Assembly (NCBI GenBank): GCA_035578155.1
Contig: JAPWDM010000046.1
Location: forward strand, 333,501 to 397,500
Length of the DNA: 64,000 nt
Direction of reading: 5' to 3'
Source: Brachynemurus nebulosus
Lineage: Eukaryota > Arthropoda > Insecta > Neuroptera > Myrmeleontidae
Within the stretch, counting starts at the first letter, position 1. Each line of letters opens with the position of its first letter. A program made the position numbers and the translations under genes. The notes under the pieces were generated by a model. It saw only the letters and a program-made list of their open reading frames with translations, was not told the origin of the DNA and ran no database searches. Below are positions 1-12,065 of this stretch, piece after piece.

Positions 1-1
1 G

Positions 2-514
2 GCCCGAGTTTCAGGCCTCGTTGGAGACCTTGCTAACCCCATTCAGCACAGATTTACAAGAGGTAAGTCTACTGAGAGTGCATGGATGACTGTTAAGCAC
101 TTTGTTAACCGTAATGAGCGCAAATACGTCCTTGACATATTTATCGATTTTAAGGGGGCCTTTGATAATCTTGAATGGGGTACGGTTTTTAGGAAAACAA
201 AAGAGCTCCAATGCCGGAAACATCAGTTGTGGCATGATTATTTTAAAAACGGAAGTGTCTGTGTAAAAGAGAACTCCCAAGAAATATGGCATGTGGTTAG
301 GAGAGTATGTCCACAGAGATCACATTGCGGTCCCTTTACCTGGAACACTATGATGAACGAACTGCTAGATCGATTGGAAAACTCAGGGTCGTTTATTGTT
401 GCATATGCATACGATCTTTTAATACTGGTTGAAGGAGATAGTCGACTCGAGTTAGAAATGCTGGCAACTAACAAACTACGTATTACCAGTACCCCAGTCA
501 AAATAAATATTTAA
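2..514 (+). pseudogene. R1-like non-LTR retrotransposon RT fragment
   Basis: This is part of a reverse transcriptase (RT) of the kind that copies LINE RNA at a nicked chromosomal site. Translation shows a palm block with FIDFKGAFDN, a degraded CPQRSHCGPF box where CPQGSxxGP is usual, and AYAYDLLILV where the family has A-Y-A-D-D. The first catalytic aspartate of that box is therefore changed and the copy is dead. The frame is open from the window edge through RFTRGKST, so the ATG at base 86 is internal. The box wording, with SRLELE following, fits the R1/TRAS clade best (family knowledge). The fragment stops abruptly at base 514, where an unrelated repeat begins. Confidence 0.75.
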
Positions 515-850
515 CTTCGGAAAAATTCGCATAGAGCTGAAAATTGGTACAAACCTTAAATAGACCATTGTAAATAAAATGACAAAAGTCTCCCATCGAT
601 CCCACTTGTGCTAAAAATTTTATTCAAGGTCAAAGGTCAAGAAAATTTGGTTTTTTGTAAATATCTGATAAATGGGAAAATTTATGGGAAAAACAGTTTA
701 GACAAATTTTCTAGATTATGAGATTTTCTATAAAAAAGTCTCTACACTTTTTTTCCTGCGAGCTATCCTTCATAAGATATCGTAATTTCAAAATTTTTAA
801 AGACAATATTCTACATAATATATATGCTTTTTTCACACCACCGTCCGGTA
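515..850. repeat. Dispersed repeat, copy 1 (inverted copy at 14415)
   Basis: Non-coding sequence matching the reverse complement of 14415-14757. Shared landmarks are the CTTCGGAAAAATTCGCATAG end, the CAAGGTCAAAGGTCAAG core and the final CACCACCGTCC/GATGGTGGCG end. Both copies lie beside LINE fragments. No coding capacity and no obvious terminal inverted repeat, so the class is unknown. Confidence 0.7.
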
Positions 851-963
851 AAGTGCTTGACTCATTTTTTTTACATGGTTTCTCTTGTAAGTATAATCCA
901 CGATTTATTTTGTTTTTTTTCTTTTGAGAAATTATTTTACTATATCCTGCTACCCTGTCATAT

Positions 964-1205
964 TGACACATTAACTTTTGCTGCGAAATCTTATGCTAAA
1001 AGGTATGGTTTCAATCGTTATGCAAGTAAAGGGTATCTTGTGTAAAAGCAAAGTAAATAGTCATGGTGCAAGAACAAAACTTATTAAAAATATGGTCACT
1101 TCTGTACTTTTGTACGGCGCTGAACTTTGGGCATTACGTTATTTTGATATCGTAGAAAGAGTGCAGATTCGGTTTTACAAGTCTCTTTATTCACTATATT
1201 CTAAT
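964..1205 (+). pseudogene. LINE ORF2 fragment, part 1 (post-RT region)
   Basis: The reading frame contains TSVLLYGAELWAL and then VQIRFYKSLYSL. This is the conserved stretch downstream of the RT palm in the LINE clade also present at 56905-58882, which reads SVLLYAAETWAL and VRFFKTLFNL. The open frame ends where the GGGTTATTCACACC terminus of a large inverted-repeat element begins. The gene resumes at 11342 after about 10.1 kb, so this is the left half of an interrupted pseudogene. The catalytic RT region is absent upstream. Confidence 0.7.
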
Positions 1206-1514
1206 GGGTTATTCACACCTAAGTAAGTAGATTAGTAGATTAGTAGTTAGCAGTTAGTAGAACAACTTAGTAACTTAGTAAAACAACTTAGTAACTTAGT
1301 AAAACAACTTAGTAGTAAGTGGAACAGGAAAAAAATATTAACAATAGGTATTCGTTGGTAGTAAAAATAATATATTGCCTCCAATAAACGTTTGTGTATT
1401 TGTATTAAATATGCTATAGTGCATACATAATTATATGTATATTCTTAGGTAAAAAATAAACAAGACAAGTGCAAGTTGTACTTACACAAACAGTATTCCG
1501 TACAATCACTTGTT
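1206..1514. repeat. Left terminal inverted repeat of the 10.1-kb element
   Basis: Includes internally repetitive AACTTAGTAACTTAGTAAA sequence and ends near GTACAATCACTTG. It pairs with 10929-11341, where an extra ~150 bp (about 11051-11200) lies inside the right arm. Confidence 0.65.
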
Positions 1515-1784
1515 TTTATGGATTTAATGTAGTAATATATAAATGAAAGTATAGATAAAATATTTCTCTTGACGATTACATTTTATTTCTAAAATAACCC
1601 ATAATTTTCGATTTCAAAACGATCTTATCTTTATCTTGGTCTGATTACAAGTACCAAAAATAAACAATGATATGTACTGGATGAAATATTTATTACAAAA
1701 AATGTTTTAGAAATATATAAGATGAGATTTTTAGACTTACCATTTTTATTGGTTTTTATCATGTCTCTGTCATTCTCCATAAAC

Positions 1785-1864
<80 letters not shown>

Positions 1865-1867
1865 ATA

Positions 1868-1943
<76 letters not shown>

Positions 1944-2284
1944 AGTGTAGAGTCCGTATACTGTCTAAAATAAAATTGAGTCACGAGTTTTTAAAGTTCG
2001 CCATTTTTCATCATAAGTTCATGTAAAATAAATTGGAATAAAATAAAATATTGAAAAAAGTCATTTAATTCAACATAGAAAGAATGATTAAATTAAAAAA
2101 AATTTAATTGTTCATTAACACATAACTTAGTAACAATAATTACGTACTCAAATATATGATAATTAATTTTGACATTTATTTGATAAAAAATGGCTGACAT
2201 GTCCCATTTATATTTAATATACGGACTATTGCAATAAAATATGACGATAAAAATTCGTCTTTGAAAACAAGTGGCAGAGACATG
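1515..2284. other. AT-rich non-coding stretch with a (TA)n tract
   Basis: No gene or recognisable mobile element seen. Apparent open frames here are read through the TA dinucleotide tract. Confidence 0.5.
1795..1940. repeat. (TA)n microsatellite, interrupted
   Basis: Two long TA runs separated by short ATTATATAT/ATTATTTA interruptions. Confidence 0.95.
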
Positions 2285-2409
2285 GTTTTAGCGAATTTCC
2301 AAAACTGGAAATTCAGCTTTTACGCCAGGTGTCATGTGCGACCTAAGCCCGGGACCATATCAGAAATATGTTTTGAGGTCCCTAGAATACGAAAATGATA
2401 TTCACTAAA

Positions 2410-2467
<58 letters not shown>

Positions 2468-3720
2468 CCGCGCGATAACTCTCGAACGAAACGTTTAATG
2501 CTTATGAAATTTTGTGTGCGAATTCGATTTTCCAAATCGTTGGATGAGTTCGTTAGCCAGACACGTCGGATGCCCAGAAGTAGGTTTTCCGGGCATTTTT
2601 TGTCAACAAAATGAGTTTTTTGCCAGAATTAAGCAATTTTTCAAATTTTTTTTTACACCAAGCCATAGTAAAAGGTAAAATGCATAAAAAATGTTTTTAT
2701 ACCGTTGCTCTAAATTACTTACTTTTCGAGAAAAACTAGGAAATATGTCGTTCTCCATTTCACTCGCACTCGCATTCTTTTTTTTTCTGTCTCATTTTCT
2801 GCGAGCTAAATTCGAAAAAAACCGCTTTATAAGTAGCGTGTCATGATTTTTTTAATCCAATTTAACGATTCGGCTATATTCTATTTCTCTGTCAGTTAAA
2901 TGTTGTTATAATGTATCTCTGTTCCATTTTTTTTAACAAAAAAACTCCCGACGATATCTGTTATGTGATATGATCAGAATTTAGATTATATTTACACCTT
3001 CCTAAAATTAATAAGAGTTTGCTTCAATCGTATAAAAATTACGTTAAATCATATTCAAACAATAATATTTTTACGTAATTTTCTATCCAATTGACAATAC
3101 AGTTATGATTAGAATTGTATAATCAGAGTATTCTAGTATTAAATAATTTTGCACATTCAATTTTTTTTTTTTAACAAAGAAAAATTTTTTTAAATTTTGA
3201 CACATTCTTTTATGAAATTTCGATTAAGAAATATTAAAAAATTTTAAAGTGAATCATTTAAAAAGAGTTAAAAATAAATTAAAAAGGAAACATTTCTCTA
3301 TTTTAACATATTTGTAAAGAAAATTTTACAGTTTACTTACAGTTTTTTGAAAAAATGTAATAACATTTTTACATACAATAAAGATTATATTTGAACGGTA
3401 GGAAATCCACAATTTTTTTTTTATTTCTTTAATTAATTATTAAATTTGGTTTTAGAAGAAAATCTTCGTCTAATTCGCTCCAAGCCGAAAGTATAGCCAC
3501 TAATAAGGACATTCCACTGTTAAAATAAATGGAAAATATATTGAAATTTATTTAATGAAAGCCATTCATACACATTTTTAAAATATCCTTTTGAATTATA
3601 TAACAAATAAAATCTGTGTAAAAAAATCTAATTGACGTGTTTTTTCTCAATTTTCTAATATTAAGTAAGGCTCGTTAGTTAGGGAGTGATTGTGTCAAAA
3701 TTTTAGTGTAAAATATGGTA
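2285..3720. repeat. Long direct repeat, copy 1
   Basis: Near-identical to 5645-7170 over the first ~900 bp, starting TTTTAGCGAATTTCC. It runs through the ACCTAAGCCCGGGACC landmark, a (TA)n tract, then GTATCCGCGCGATAACTCTC. It becomes more divergent afterwards but is still alignable at the TTTTTTCTCAATTTTCTA motif. That distal motif also occurs in the palindromic elements at 26147 and 39550. Non-coding. Confidence 0.8.
2413..2462. repeat. (TA)n microsatellite inside direct repeat copy 1
   Basis: About 25 TA units; the matching tract in copy 2 is longer. Confidence 0.95.
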
Positions 3721-4734
3721 ATTTTAACCCTCTTTAAAAGAACATTTCGATTTTAACAATAAAAAAATTTTAAAAAGTGTTTTCGTTTTTCCCGGATTAC
3801 CAAAAACTTTTCATAGGCATATCTGTGACTAAAGTTGCCTCCCTTTCTTAAGAAAATAAAGTATTTTTAAAATTTTGTGCAAAAAAATAAAACACAATTA
3901 ACGAGAAAAAAGTACGCGTTCCCATATTTTTAAGATTTTGTAGTACAAGAAAATCCTTATAAATTCATCATATCTGTTATTGCATTTACTAGCTTTTACG
4001 CAATTTAATAAACAGTATCGTTTTGATTTTTTAAACTCATTTAAGACATTTATTGTTAGTGAGACATATTTGAATTATTTTCCTAACTAATAAATTAAAT
4101 TCTGTAGACTGATGTTTTTGTAGATAAAAAAAATTCTAGGTAACGTCTGTATTAGACAAAAGTCTAAAAATGGACGTAGAATCTCACTGTTATTAATTAT
4201 TATGTCTTAGTCTTTTGAAAAATTATTTTTTGAACTAAAATAAGAATAGGAGGAATATAAACTTAGGGGTAAACGACAGGGGTATATAAACTTTATTTTA
4301 GATTCTACGTTTATTTTTACAGAAAATCATCAAGTACCTATTATTTCTTTTTTTAATGTATAAATACAAAAAGTTCGAAATTATTTTATATTAGAATTTC
4401 AATTTTGGTCGACCCTACGGGTTGTCCCCATTTACTCTTTTCTCGTCTCTTTTGACCCCAATTTTTCATAGAGAAGAAATTATACGATTTTTGTTAATTT
4501 TTCAAAAACCACCGATATTTTTAAATTTTTTTTGGATACTGCTGATAAAGTGACCATCTTCGCGTAAATTTTTAATATATTAAAGATTAGGTACTCATAA
4601 AATAAATACAAAAAAATACGGTGTGAAGTCTGAATGCGTACCTATTCATCCTTATCTACGGTAGCACATTTTTTATTGACATAAATATTAGAAACGCAGG
4701 AAAAGAGACCAGGAATCAACATAGAAGTGGATTA
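3721..4734. other. AT-rich non-coding stretch
   Basis: No credible open frame, terminal repeat or tandem structure seen. Confidence 0.5.
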
Positions 4735-5470
4735 TGGTACGATATATTTTCTGAAAAAAGTGCTTAGGACCAAAGTTATAGAGTTCAAAGTGATGCACTT
4801 GATGATGACTTTGAAGTTGACCTTGAGGTCAATTTCCAAAGTCATTTGAAAATCATTTAATATTTTTCAAAAGGAGTAGTTTACTTTTCATCCCTAAATG
4901 GTTCAAAGTATATTCGAACGAATTTCACATGCAAGATAGAAAATAAGTGATCAAGAAGTAATTTTGAAAAATACTTGCTCAATCGCAATCGGAAAAATAA
5001 TAGTTAATCATATGTTCAATTGAATTCCTAATATGATAACTATAGAGTAGCAATAAAAATTTTAAAAAATTTTGAAAATTTCTAATATAACATAAAGTTA
5101 ATGTTTAACTTACAATTGGAGTGATATTAAATCTTTTCTTAACTTTACTTCTAAAATTACTTACAAAAATGTTTTCTTCTAATTTTTTCTATAAATTTGC
5201 GCCTATTTTTCGATTTCGTCAGGTTTTTATTTTTTTTATTTTAGAAAAATAACGCAACAAATCAATTTTGAAGATAGATTTAGTCAATACATGAAATTAC
5301 TGCTTATAGGTACAGGATATGGTCAAAGTTCGGCAATGGCTAATCATTTTCAACTGACCTTGAAAATCGATTTCAGGGTCACTATCAAGTGCATCGCTTT
5401 AAATTCTACAAATTTGGTACTCAGCCCTTTTTTCAGAAAATATGTCGTTTCAAAAATATTTAGCTATAAC
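4735..5470. repeat. Foldback repeat (inverted arms ~4735-4870 and ~5335-5470)
   Basis: The arm reads ATATTTTCTGAAAAAAG, then GATGCACTTGATgATGAC, then GACCTTGA. It returns as the reverse complement at the right, separated by about 450 bp of AT-rich sequence. The arms are diverged, so this is an old element or an eroded MITE. Confidence 0.55.
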
Positions 5471-5644
5471 TGTTTTCATCTACAGAGGTTGAATGGTGTT
5501 TTCTACCCCTAAAAAGCGTATTTAGCCGAAATAAAAAAAACACGTATTTAATATTTTTCGCTGTTTAATAAGTATATAAGTTTCATTCAAATTGGCGAGT
5601 ATTAGTTGGGTAGTGTTATTTGTCAGAATGTTTTGCCGATCTAG

Positions 5645-5769
5645 TTTTTAGCGAATTTCCAAAACTGGAAATTCAGCTTTTACGCCAGGTGTCATGTGCG
5701 ACCTAAGCCCGGGACCATATCAGAAATATGTTTTGAGGTCCCTAGAATACGAAAATGATATTCACTAAA

Positions 5770-5859
<90 letters not shown>

Positions 5860-7170
5860 CCGCGCGATAACTCTCGAACGAAACGTTTAATGCTTATGAA
5901 ATTTTGTGTGCGAATTCGATTTTCCAAATCGTTGGATGAGTTCGTTAGCCAGACACGTCGGATGCCCAGAAGTAGGTTTTCCGGGCGTTTTTTGTCAACA
6001 AAATGAGTTTTTTGCCAGAATTAAGCAATTTTTCAAATTTTTTTTACACCAAGCCATAGTAAAAGGTAAAATGCATAAAAAATGTTTTTATACCGTTGCT
6101 CTAAATTACTTACTTTTCGAGAAAAACTAGGAAATATGTCGTTCTCCATTTCACTCGCACTCGCATTCTTTTTTTTTCTGTCTCATTTTTTACGAGCTAA
6201 ATTCGAAAAAAACCGCTTTTTAAGTAGCGTGTCATGATTTTTTTAATCCAATTTAACGATTCGGCTATATTCTTTTTCTTTGTCAGTTAAATGTTTTTAT
6301 AATGTATCTCTATTCCATTTTTTTTTAGATAAAAAATCACGGCGCAGTTTTTTATGTGATATGATCAGAATTTAGATGATGTTTACACCTTCCTAAAATT
6401 AATAAGAGCTTGCTACAATCGCATAAAAATTACGTTAAATCATATTCAAACAATAATATTTTTACGTAATTTTCTATCCAAATGACAATACTACGTTATA
6501 ATTATATGTATAAACCCATCATTTTAGTGGTAAATAAATTTGCACATTCAGTTTTTTTTTTCTTTTGACAACAAAACAAATAATTTTAAATTTTGACAAG
6601 TTGTATCATACATTTTTGAAAATATTAAATATTTTAAGGCAAAAATGTATTAAAGATCTGAAATTTGTTTAACAAAAACCATACATCTGCTCGTTTTACC
6701 TTAAAAATCTCGGAAAATAGAATATTTTTCAATAATTAACTCAGAAAAAGCATATATGAGGTAATTTTCATGATATTTTTTTGAAAATTTCAAAATAGTA
6801 GGGTTACAATGTTTTTTTTTTAATTATTTTGTAGAATTTGGTAAACACACATCGTAAAAAGTACTCGCCTTGAAAAAATCAAACAAGTATTTAAAAAAAA
6901 AATACTATTTCTTAAAGAAAATATTAAAATTATGTACAAATGCCGTCCTGACCAACTGATATATTGGAACCGATTTTGAGCAGCTGGATTTACTACAGGC
7001 AAAAGCTCATAGTGAATACACACATTTTTTAACATCCTTTTGAATTTTATAATTCAATCATTACAAAAAAAATCTAAATAAAAAAAATCTATATGACCTG
7101 TTTTTTCTCAATTTTCTAGCATCAAATCTAGCGATAATTAACTAGCGGGTGATTGTTTGAAATTATCTAT
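5645..7170. repeat. Long direct repeat, copy 2
   Basis: Second copy of the unit at 2285-3720, about 3.36 kb downstream in the same orientation. A longer TA tract separates the two conserved blocks. Conservation of the first ~900 bp is much higher than of the rest. Confidence 0.8.
5773..5855. repeat. (TA)n microsatellite inside direct repeat copy 2
   Basis: About 41 uninterrupted TA units. Confidence 0.95.
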
Positions 7171-8299
7171 CCATTTGAAAATTGGGATCCAGTGATGTTG
7201 TACATTGGCACTACAAAAGTGTGGGTGAAAAATTTCATTTTCACTTTTACTGAAATTATGTCATAAATTCATATTTTCAGAATTTATTCATTTGACAGAA
7301 AAATTCTAAATTATTAAAAAAGCCAAATAATTAATAACAATTAAAATAAAATAAAAAAAAAAAAAAAACAGAAAACATTTATTTATATTTGCATTTTTAT
7401 AAAAACATGTAGGTATTATATTTTATATGCACTTTAACTAAAATGTCAAATTTCACACGTTGTTAATTTTCAATTTCACTCATAATATGCTTAAAAATCA
7501 AAACTTAAAGTTTATAACATTCACAATCCGTGTAGAGTGTCCATACGTCTTGGTTTTCCCGGATTTGTCACGGTTCTAGCTCCGGTGTCCCGACAGACTT
7601 TTGACTTCGATTTGTTCCGGTTTTTCAAACTACTAATTTTTTATTTTCATCATCTAATAAGTACACAATTTTTCATTTTAAATAATGAATAGTTCAGTAT
7701 CATATTAAAAGATCAACAGTAGATTCATTTACAACCAAACCTAAAAATATTTTTAAAAAATTAATTACTAATTAAATTTTCCAAGTTTTTTCGATTTTAC
7801 CTTAAACACGAACTTCCAAAAAAACATTTTCTTTTCTTAACTTTCCATCATATATGTATCTACATAAATAAATTGTAATATTATTTTGCTTGCTTCTATG
7901 ATACTGAAGTTCCTGAACAATTAAAAATTAAAATGACTGGAATTTTATTCGAACTTTTAAATAAAGTAGTTAACCAACGCGGACAACTGATAGCGCCACA
8001 ATACAGAAATTGCCAACATTTAAATGTTCATGTTTTAATACATTTTCTTGAAAATAAAATTGTCTAAGAAGCTCACTTTCATAAGAAATTTTATAAAAAT
8101 TTAAAAAATATATATTTCCTAGAACAGGGGGCGATTTATTTTGAAAAAAAAATTAATATTTTATATAAAGGGCCATTAATAGGTAATCTATAGATATAAT
8201 ACAAATGTAACGAGACCGTTTCTGTATAGGGAATATTTTTTTAAAAATTGTGTAGATACTGTAAATAGTTATCGATGTAGATATCAAAACAGCGATTTT
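7171..8299. other. AT-rich non-coding stretch
   Basis: No gene seen. At about 7540-7625 there is a locally GC-richer segment with CCCGGATTTGTCACGG and CCGGTGTCCCGACAG that looks like a terminal fragment of some element. I could not pair it with another end. Confidence 0.4.
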
Positions 8300-8307
8300 T
8301 AAAATTT

Positions 8308-8336
8308 TTGTCTGTCTGTCTGTCTGTCTGTCTGTT
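8308..8336. repeat. (TGTC)n microsatellite
   Basis: Six to seven TGTC units leading directly into the tandem repeat that follows. Confidence 0.85.
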
Positions 8337-8339
8337 CGT

Positions 8340-8830
8340 CTGTTCACGCATCAAACAAAAACTACTGGATGGATTTTAATGAAATTTGGTGTGCTGACAA
8401 CTTATTACCCGGATCAACATCTAAGATACTTTCTACTTTCTACTTCGAGAAAAGGTCTCATTCCCACGGGAAAATGGAAAAACCATGTTGAGCATGTGCA
8501 TACAGTACGCAAAAACTATTGAACGGATTTTGATGCAATTTGGTGTGGTGATAACTTATTACCTGAGTCAGCATCTCAGATACTTTTTATTTCGGGAAAG
8601 TGGCTCATTCCCACAGGAAAATAAAAAAACTTTTTGAGCATGTGCACATATTACGCGAAAACTATTGAACGGATTTTTATGAAATCTGGTGTAGTGATAA
8701 CTTATTACCTGCGTCAACATTTAGGATACTTTTTATTACGGGAAAATATTTCCTTCCTTCAGGAAAATTCAAAAATTATTTTGCTTATGTGCATGTATAC
8801 TTAAAACTATTGTTCTATGCGAATGCTTTA
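8340..8830. repeat. ~150-bp tandem repeat, three full copies plus a partial
   Basis: Each copy carries AAAACTATTGAACGGATTTT (with variants), then GAAATTTGGTGTGGTGATAA and CTTATTACC. Copies begin near 8357, 8511 and 8657, giving periods of about 154 and 146 bp. This motif style, placed after a TGTC run, is widespread in insect repeats. Its parent element is not identifiable here. Confidence 0.7.
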
Positions 8831-8959
8831 TAATTACTATACTTATATACTTGTCATTTATTAAATTAAATTTACCATAATACAAAATTTCTGGAGACTA
8901 ACTCTATTTTAAATTAATTTAGAAATTTCGAAAATTTAAGTGCCTATATTTCCGAGAAA

Positions 8960-9245
8960 TTCATTTTGGATGAAACTTGTTATATTTATAGGATAGATAC
9001 TAGTTTGGGATGCAAATATAATAAAACAATAAAACGTTGGAAGTCCAAAAATTTTGTATGAGTTCTCCAGTCAGACACGTCCAATTCCAAAAACCTCAAA
9101 AAAATGAGTTTTTTGCAAACAATTTGCCAAAATTTAAAAGTTTTTCCAATTTTTTTTACATTGTGGTAAAGAACCAAGAAAATCACAGAAAATACATTTT
9201 GAACCATTATTCTAGGTAAGCGGGTTTTCGAAAAAAAGTAACTTT
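8960..9245. repeat. Diverged third copy of part of the long direct repeat
   Basis: Contains GAGTTCTCCAGTCAGACACG and an AATGAGTTTTTTGC block, parallel to GAGTTCGTTAGCCAGACACG and AATGAGTTTTTTGCC in the units at 2285 and 5645. It suggests an older duplication of the same unit. Confidence 0.5.
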
Positions 9246-9940
9246 TATGATTGGAAATTCGCTATGTTATGCAGATGCTGCGACAGGGGTATTTCAATAT
9301 TTCTTTGCTCGTTTTCAGAATTTGTATTTTAATTTCTACGGACAAATAACTCATTCTTTTCTTCGATTTGAGTAACTTTTATTTGCTGATGTTGACCATT
9401 AATTGATCGAAACATATCAAATATTTTCCAATGATTTTTTTAGCGAATGTCGAAAATTTTGAAAATTTTTTCACCGTTAGTAAGTTAAAGTATTTGAATT
9501 CATTAAGTAATTAAATGATGTCCACAAGAACCTTACGGACTACCATAAGTTATATGAGATCCCTAGGACCCGTTTTTTACTGTTAGGATAAACTTTTTAC
9601 TAAAATTATTTTAGATGAATAAAGGTTATGTTGTATGATTTCCGCCAGGGTTTACTGTTCCCATTATTGTAAAAAATAAACTAACCGACCGATTTTGAAA
9701 ATTTTTTCACTGTTAGAGAACTAAATTATTTTAGATGGATACAACTATGCTGCACAAAGTCCGTTCGGGTTCTTGGGTCCCAAAAATATCAAAACTAATT
9801 ACCCAGCCGATTTTAAAAAATCTTTTACTCTTAGAAAGCTAAACTATTTTAAATAGGTACAGTTCTTAGATGAGATCCGCCAGTCCCCAAAATTTGGAAA
9901 TTCGCTATGTTATGCAGATGCTGCGACAGAGGTATTTATC
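9246..9940. repeat. Tandem and flanking direct repeats
   Basis: A block with CCGATTTTGAAAATTTTTTC followed by CTAAATTATTTTAGATGGAT recurs about three times between 9425 and 9890 with diverged spacing. The whole is flanked by two direct copies of TTCGCTATGTTATGCAGATG at 9256 and 9900. Confidence 0.6.
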
Positions 9941-10164
9941 AGGTTATATCTCAGGCCGGAAATGAACCATTTATGTATGGCAGAATCAAAATTATCTAAT
10001 TCACTTTCAGAATATAGATGTCGCGACTCAAGTTCTCTAATTTTTAACCGGTTTACGGTCATTGGTGGTATAACACGTGCGCCAACGACGATAACTACCT
10101 CTGATACTACGCTGTAGGACGTCAATAATTCCACACAAAGTGTATTAGCTCTATACTTCTTCAA
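9910..10164 (-). pseudogene. Possible post-RT fragment of an R1-like LINE
   Basis: An 84-codon open frame on the minus strand contains LLTSYSVVSE, VIVVGARVIPP and NRLKIRELESR. The order (SYxxVS, then a hydrophobic G-x-x-PP block, then a basic/acidic helix) resembles the region after the RT domain in R1-type LINE ORF2. No catalytic motif is present and no neighbouring frame continues it. This is a weak motif-level match; it may be chance. Confidence 0.3.
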
Positions 10165-10928
10165 GTTATCTCTTAAAAATAACCCCTAAAAAGACTATTT
10201 AGCTGCACATCTATAATTAGGCCACCACTCTCTACCTCTATGCTAAATTTCAAATTGTTATGTCGAATAGTTTCACAGCAAATCGCCTCTGATAGGCGGA
10301 TGGAGAGTAAAATTATTACATAAGTGTTCCATTTTGTCAGTTTTGGTACGGAATACTAAAAAGGTGATGAAAGTTCAGTCAGTGTCTGAATTTTGTTTAA
10401 ATAGATCTACACTGTTAAAATACGTTTCCAAATACGTTTTTGATAGTTACATATTATAGTATACACATAGCAAAAAATATTCCGAAATTTTACAAATTTT
10501 TCGTTGTAAAACTAAAACTGTGAAAATAAAATAATTTAACGTAAGTTTTTAAAGAAATAAATAAATGAATACGTAAATAAAAAAATAAAAATAAAAATAT
10601 TCATCTTAAATTAATTGTTCAAAAATACCACAATTCAGAAACAAATTTTAATGAACATTTTAATGGACGCGACACATCCAATGTGACGTAAAGAAACGCC
10701 AAAAAAAAAGGTACAGAAACATTTAAATTAGAAAGTAGTTTTAAATGGTTATTTAAATGCGAACAACAAGGAACACAAAGATTTTAATAATCATTTTTGA
10801 CGTCACAAAAAAGGGCAAAATCTATGAATGTTCAAAATTTATATAAATTAAATAGAAAAAAAGGCTTTTCTATATTTAAATATCACAATAATATTTACAA
10901 TTACTCTATTGTACAATTTGTATGGAAC
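10165..10928. other. AT-rich non-coding stretch
   Basis: Nothing recognisable; it lies just inside the right terminal inverted repeat. Confidence 0.45.
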
Positions 10929-11341
10929 AAGTGATTGTACGGAATACTGTTTATGTAAGTACAACTTGCACTTGACTTGTTTATTTTTTACCTAAGAGTA
11001 TACATATAATTATGTATGCACTATAGCATATTTAATACAAATACACAAACTCTATATCTCTTTCATTATTGCATTTACGTAAATTTTAAATTTGCAGTTT
11101 GTTTTTGAAAAGAACAGAAGATTGATTTGTTTCGAATATAATTATTTAATTTTTTAACGAAAACTCATGGTCAGTTGTATCTGAAATGAGGTATACTTTA
11201 CACCAACGAATACCTATTGTTATATTTTTTTCCTGTTGCACTTACTACTAAGTTGTTTTACTAAGTTACTAAGTTGTTCTACTAACTACTAACTACTAAT
11301 CTACTAATCTACTAATCTACTTACTTAGGTGTGAACAACCC
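10929..11341. repeat. Right terminal inverted repeat of the 10.1-kb element
   Basis: Reverse complement of 1206-1514. It is lengthened by a ~150-bp segment (about 11051-11215) that has its own relative at 52435-52600, so that segment is probably a separate insertion. Confidence 0.65.
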
Positions 11342-11497
11342 ATAAGACTGCTAATTATGTTGTGAGGAGGGAATTTGGTTTGATAAAATTGGAAGCTGAT
11401 GTATTTCGACGGATAAGAGTCTTTTGCTGAAATTGAACTTTTGGAATAGTACTTTAAATGATATACATTACGTAGAGAGTATCATGACCGCCTAAAA
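11342..11497 (+). pseudogene. LINE ORF2 fragment, part 2
   Basis: Reads ANYVVRREFGLIKLEADVFRR, followed by stops and frameshifts. The equivalent place in the LINE at 56905-58882 has NYLVHYEFGLTKLKLDVFKR. It continues the fragment at 964-1205. It is broken again at 11498 by a hAT-type MITE. Confidence 0.65.
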
Positions 11498-11505
11498 CTC
11501 TGAAG

Positions 11506-12057
11506 CAAGGGTTCTCAAAGTTTTGCGTTGGCGGGTTCATTGTAAGTACTAAAATATTCGGAGGATTAAGAAAAATTTTAAAATCAGAAAGAACACATAG
11601 GGAAATGAATTTGTTTATCTGATACTCAAATTACTCAAAATTCATCAACAGATCTGATTCATATCATTTTTATAATTATTAATTTAAAAAAGAAAAAATT
11701 GAATCTAGTGACGTCATGGCAAATACAAATTTTTTTTGAAGCTATAGATACCGTAATTTTGAAAATTTACAGGCAGAAGTTAAATCACATTTTTTTGAAA
11801 AAATTTGGTTATTTTGAACTAAGAACCTAATTCATGTAAAAGTAGATCACTGAATAAATTATAACAGAAAAGTAACTCGCATGGAAACAAAGGTTGAATA
11901 CCACTTATATAAAATCTATGTAACAACGAGATATATTCCATATAAAACTTTATATTTTCTAACAGAAAAATGTTTAAGTATAATGTAGGTAAATAATCTT
12001 TACGAATTTGAGATTGCAGATGATATGGCATCGTGGGCCGCCCTTGGGGAACCCCTA
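11506..12057. mobile_element. hAT-type non-autonomous element (MITE)
   Basis: The termini CAAGGGTTCTCAAAG and the complement of TAGGGGTTCCCCAAG form an imperfect inverted repeat. An 8-bp target duplication flanks it (CTCTGAAG left, CTCTAAAG right, 7/8 identical). An 8-bp TSD with a CAGGGGTTC-like end is characteristic of hAT elements. The 552-bp interior has no transposase motif that I recognise. Confidence 0.8.
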
Positions 12058-12065
12058 CTCTAAAG

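Larger units (their letters stand above)
1206..11341. mobile_element. 10.1-kb non-coding element with long terminal inverted repeats, inserted in a LINE
   Basis: The two ends are inverted copies: GGGTTATTCACACC at the left and the complement of GGGTTGTTCACACC at the right, continuing for roughly 300-410 bp. They split a LINE pseudogene (964-1205 and 11342-11497), which supports insertion as a unit. No clear target-site duplication is visible. The interior has no transposase or polymerase: it holds two long direct repeats, a foldback, minisatellites and AT-rich filler. It may be a large non-autonomous DNA transposon, or a composite built by later nested insertions. The superfamily is not assigned. 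Confidence 0.5.

Noticed and set aside
1722..1973. Open frame of alternating I and Y residues
   Set aside because: Translation of a (TA)n microsatellite; the same applies to frames at 2332, 5755, 14119 and 47123-47608.
1206..11341. Interpreting the 10.1-kb element as a Maverick/Polinton
   Set aside because: Its ends do not start with AG, no 6-bp duplication is visible and no Maverick gene is present.
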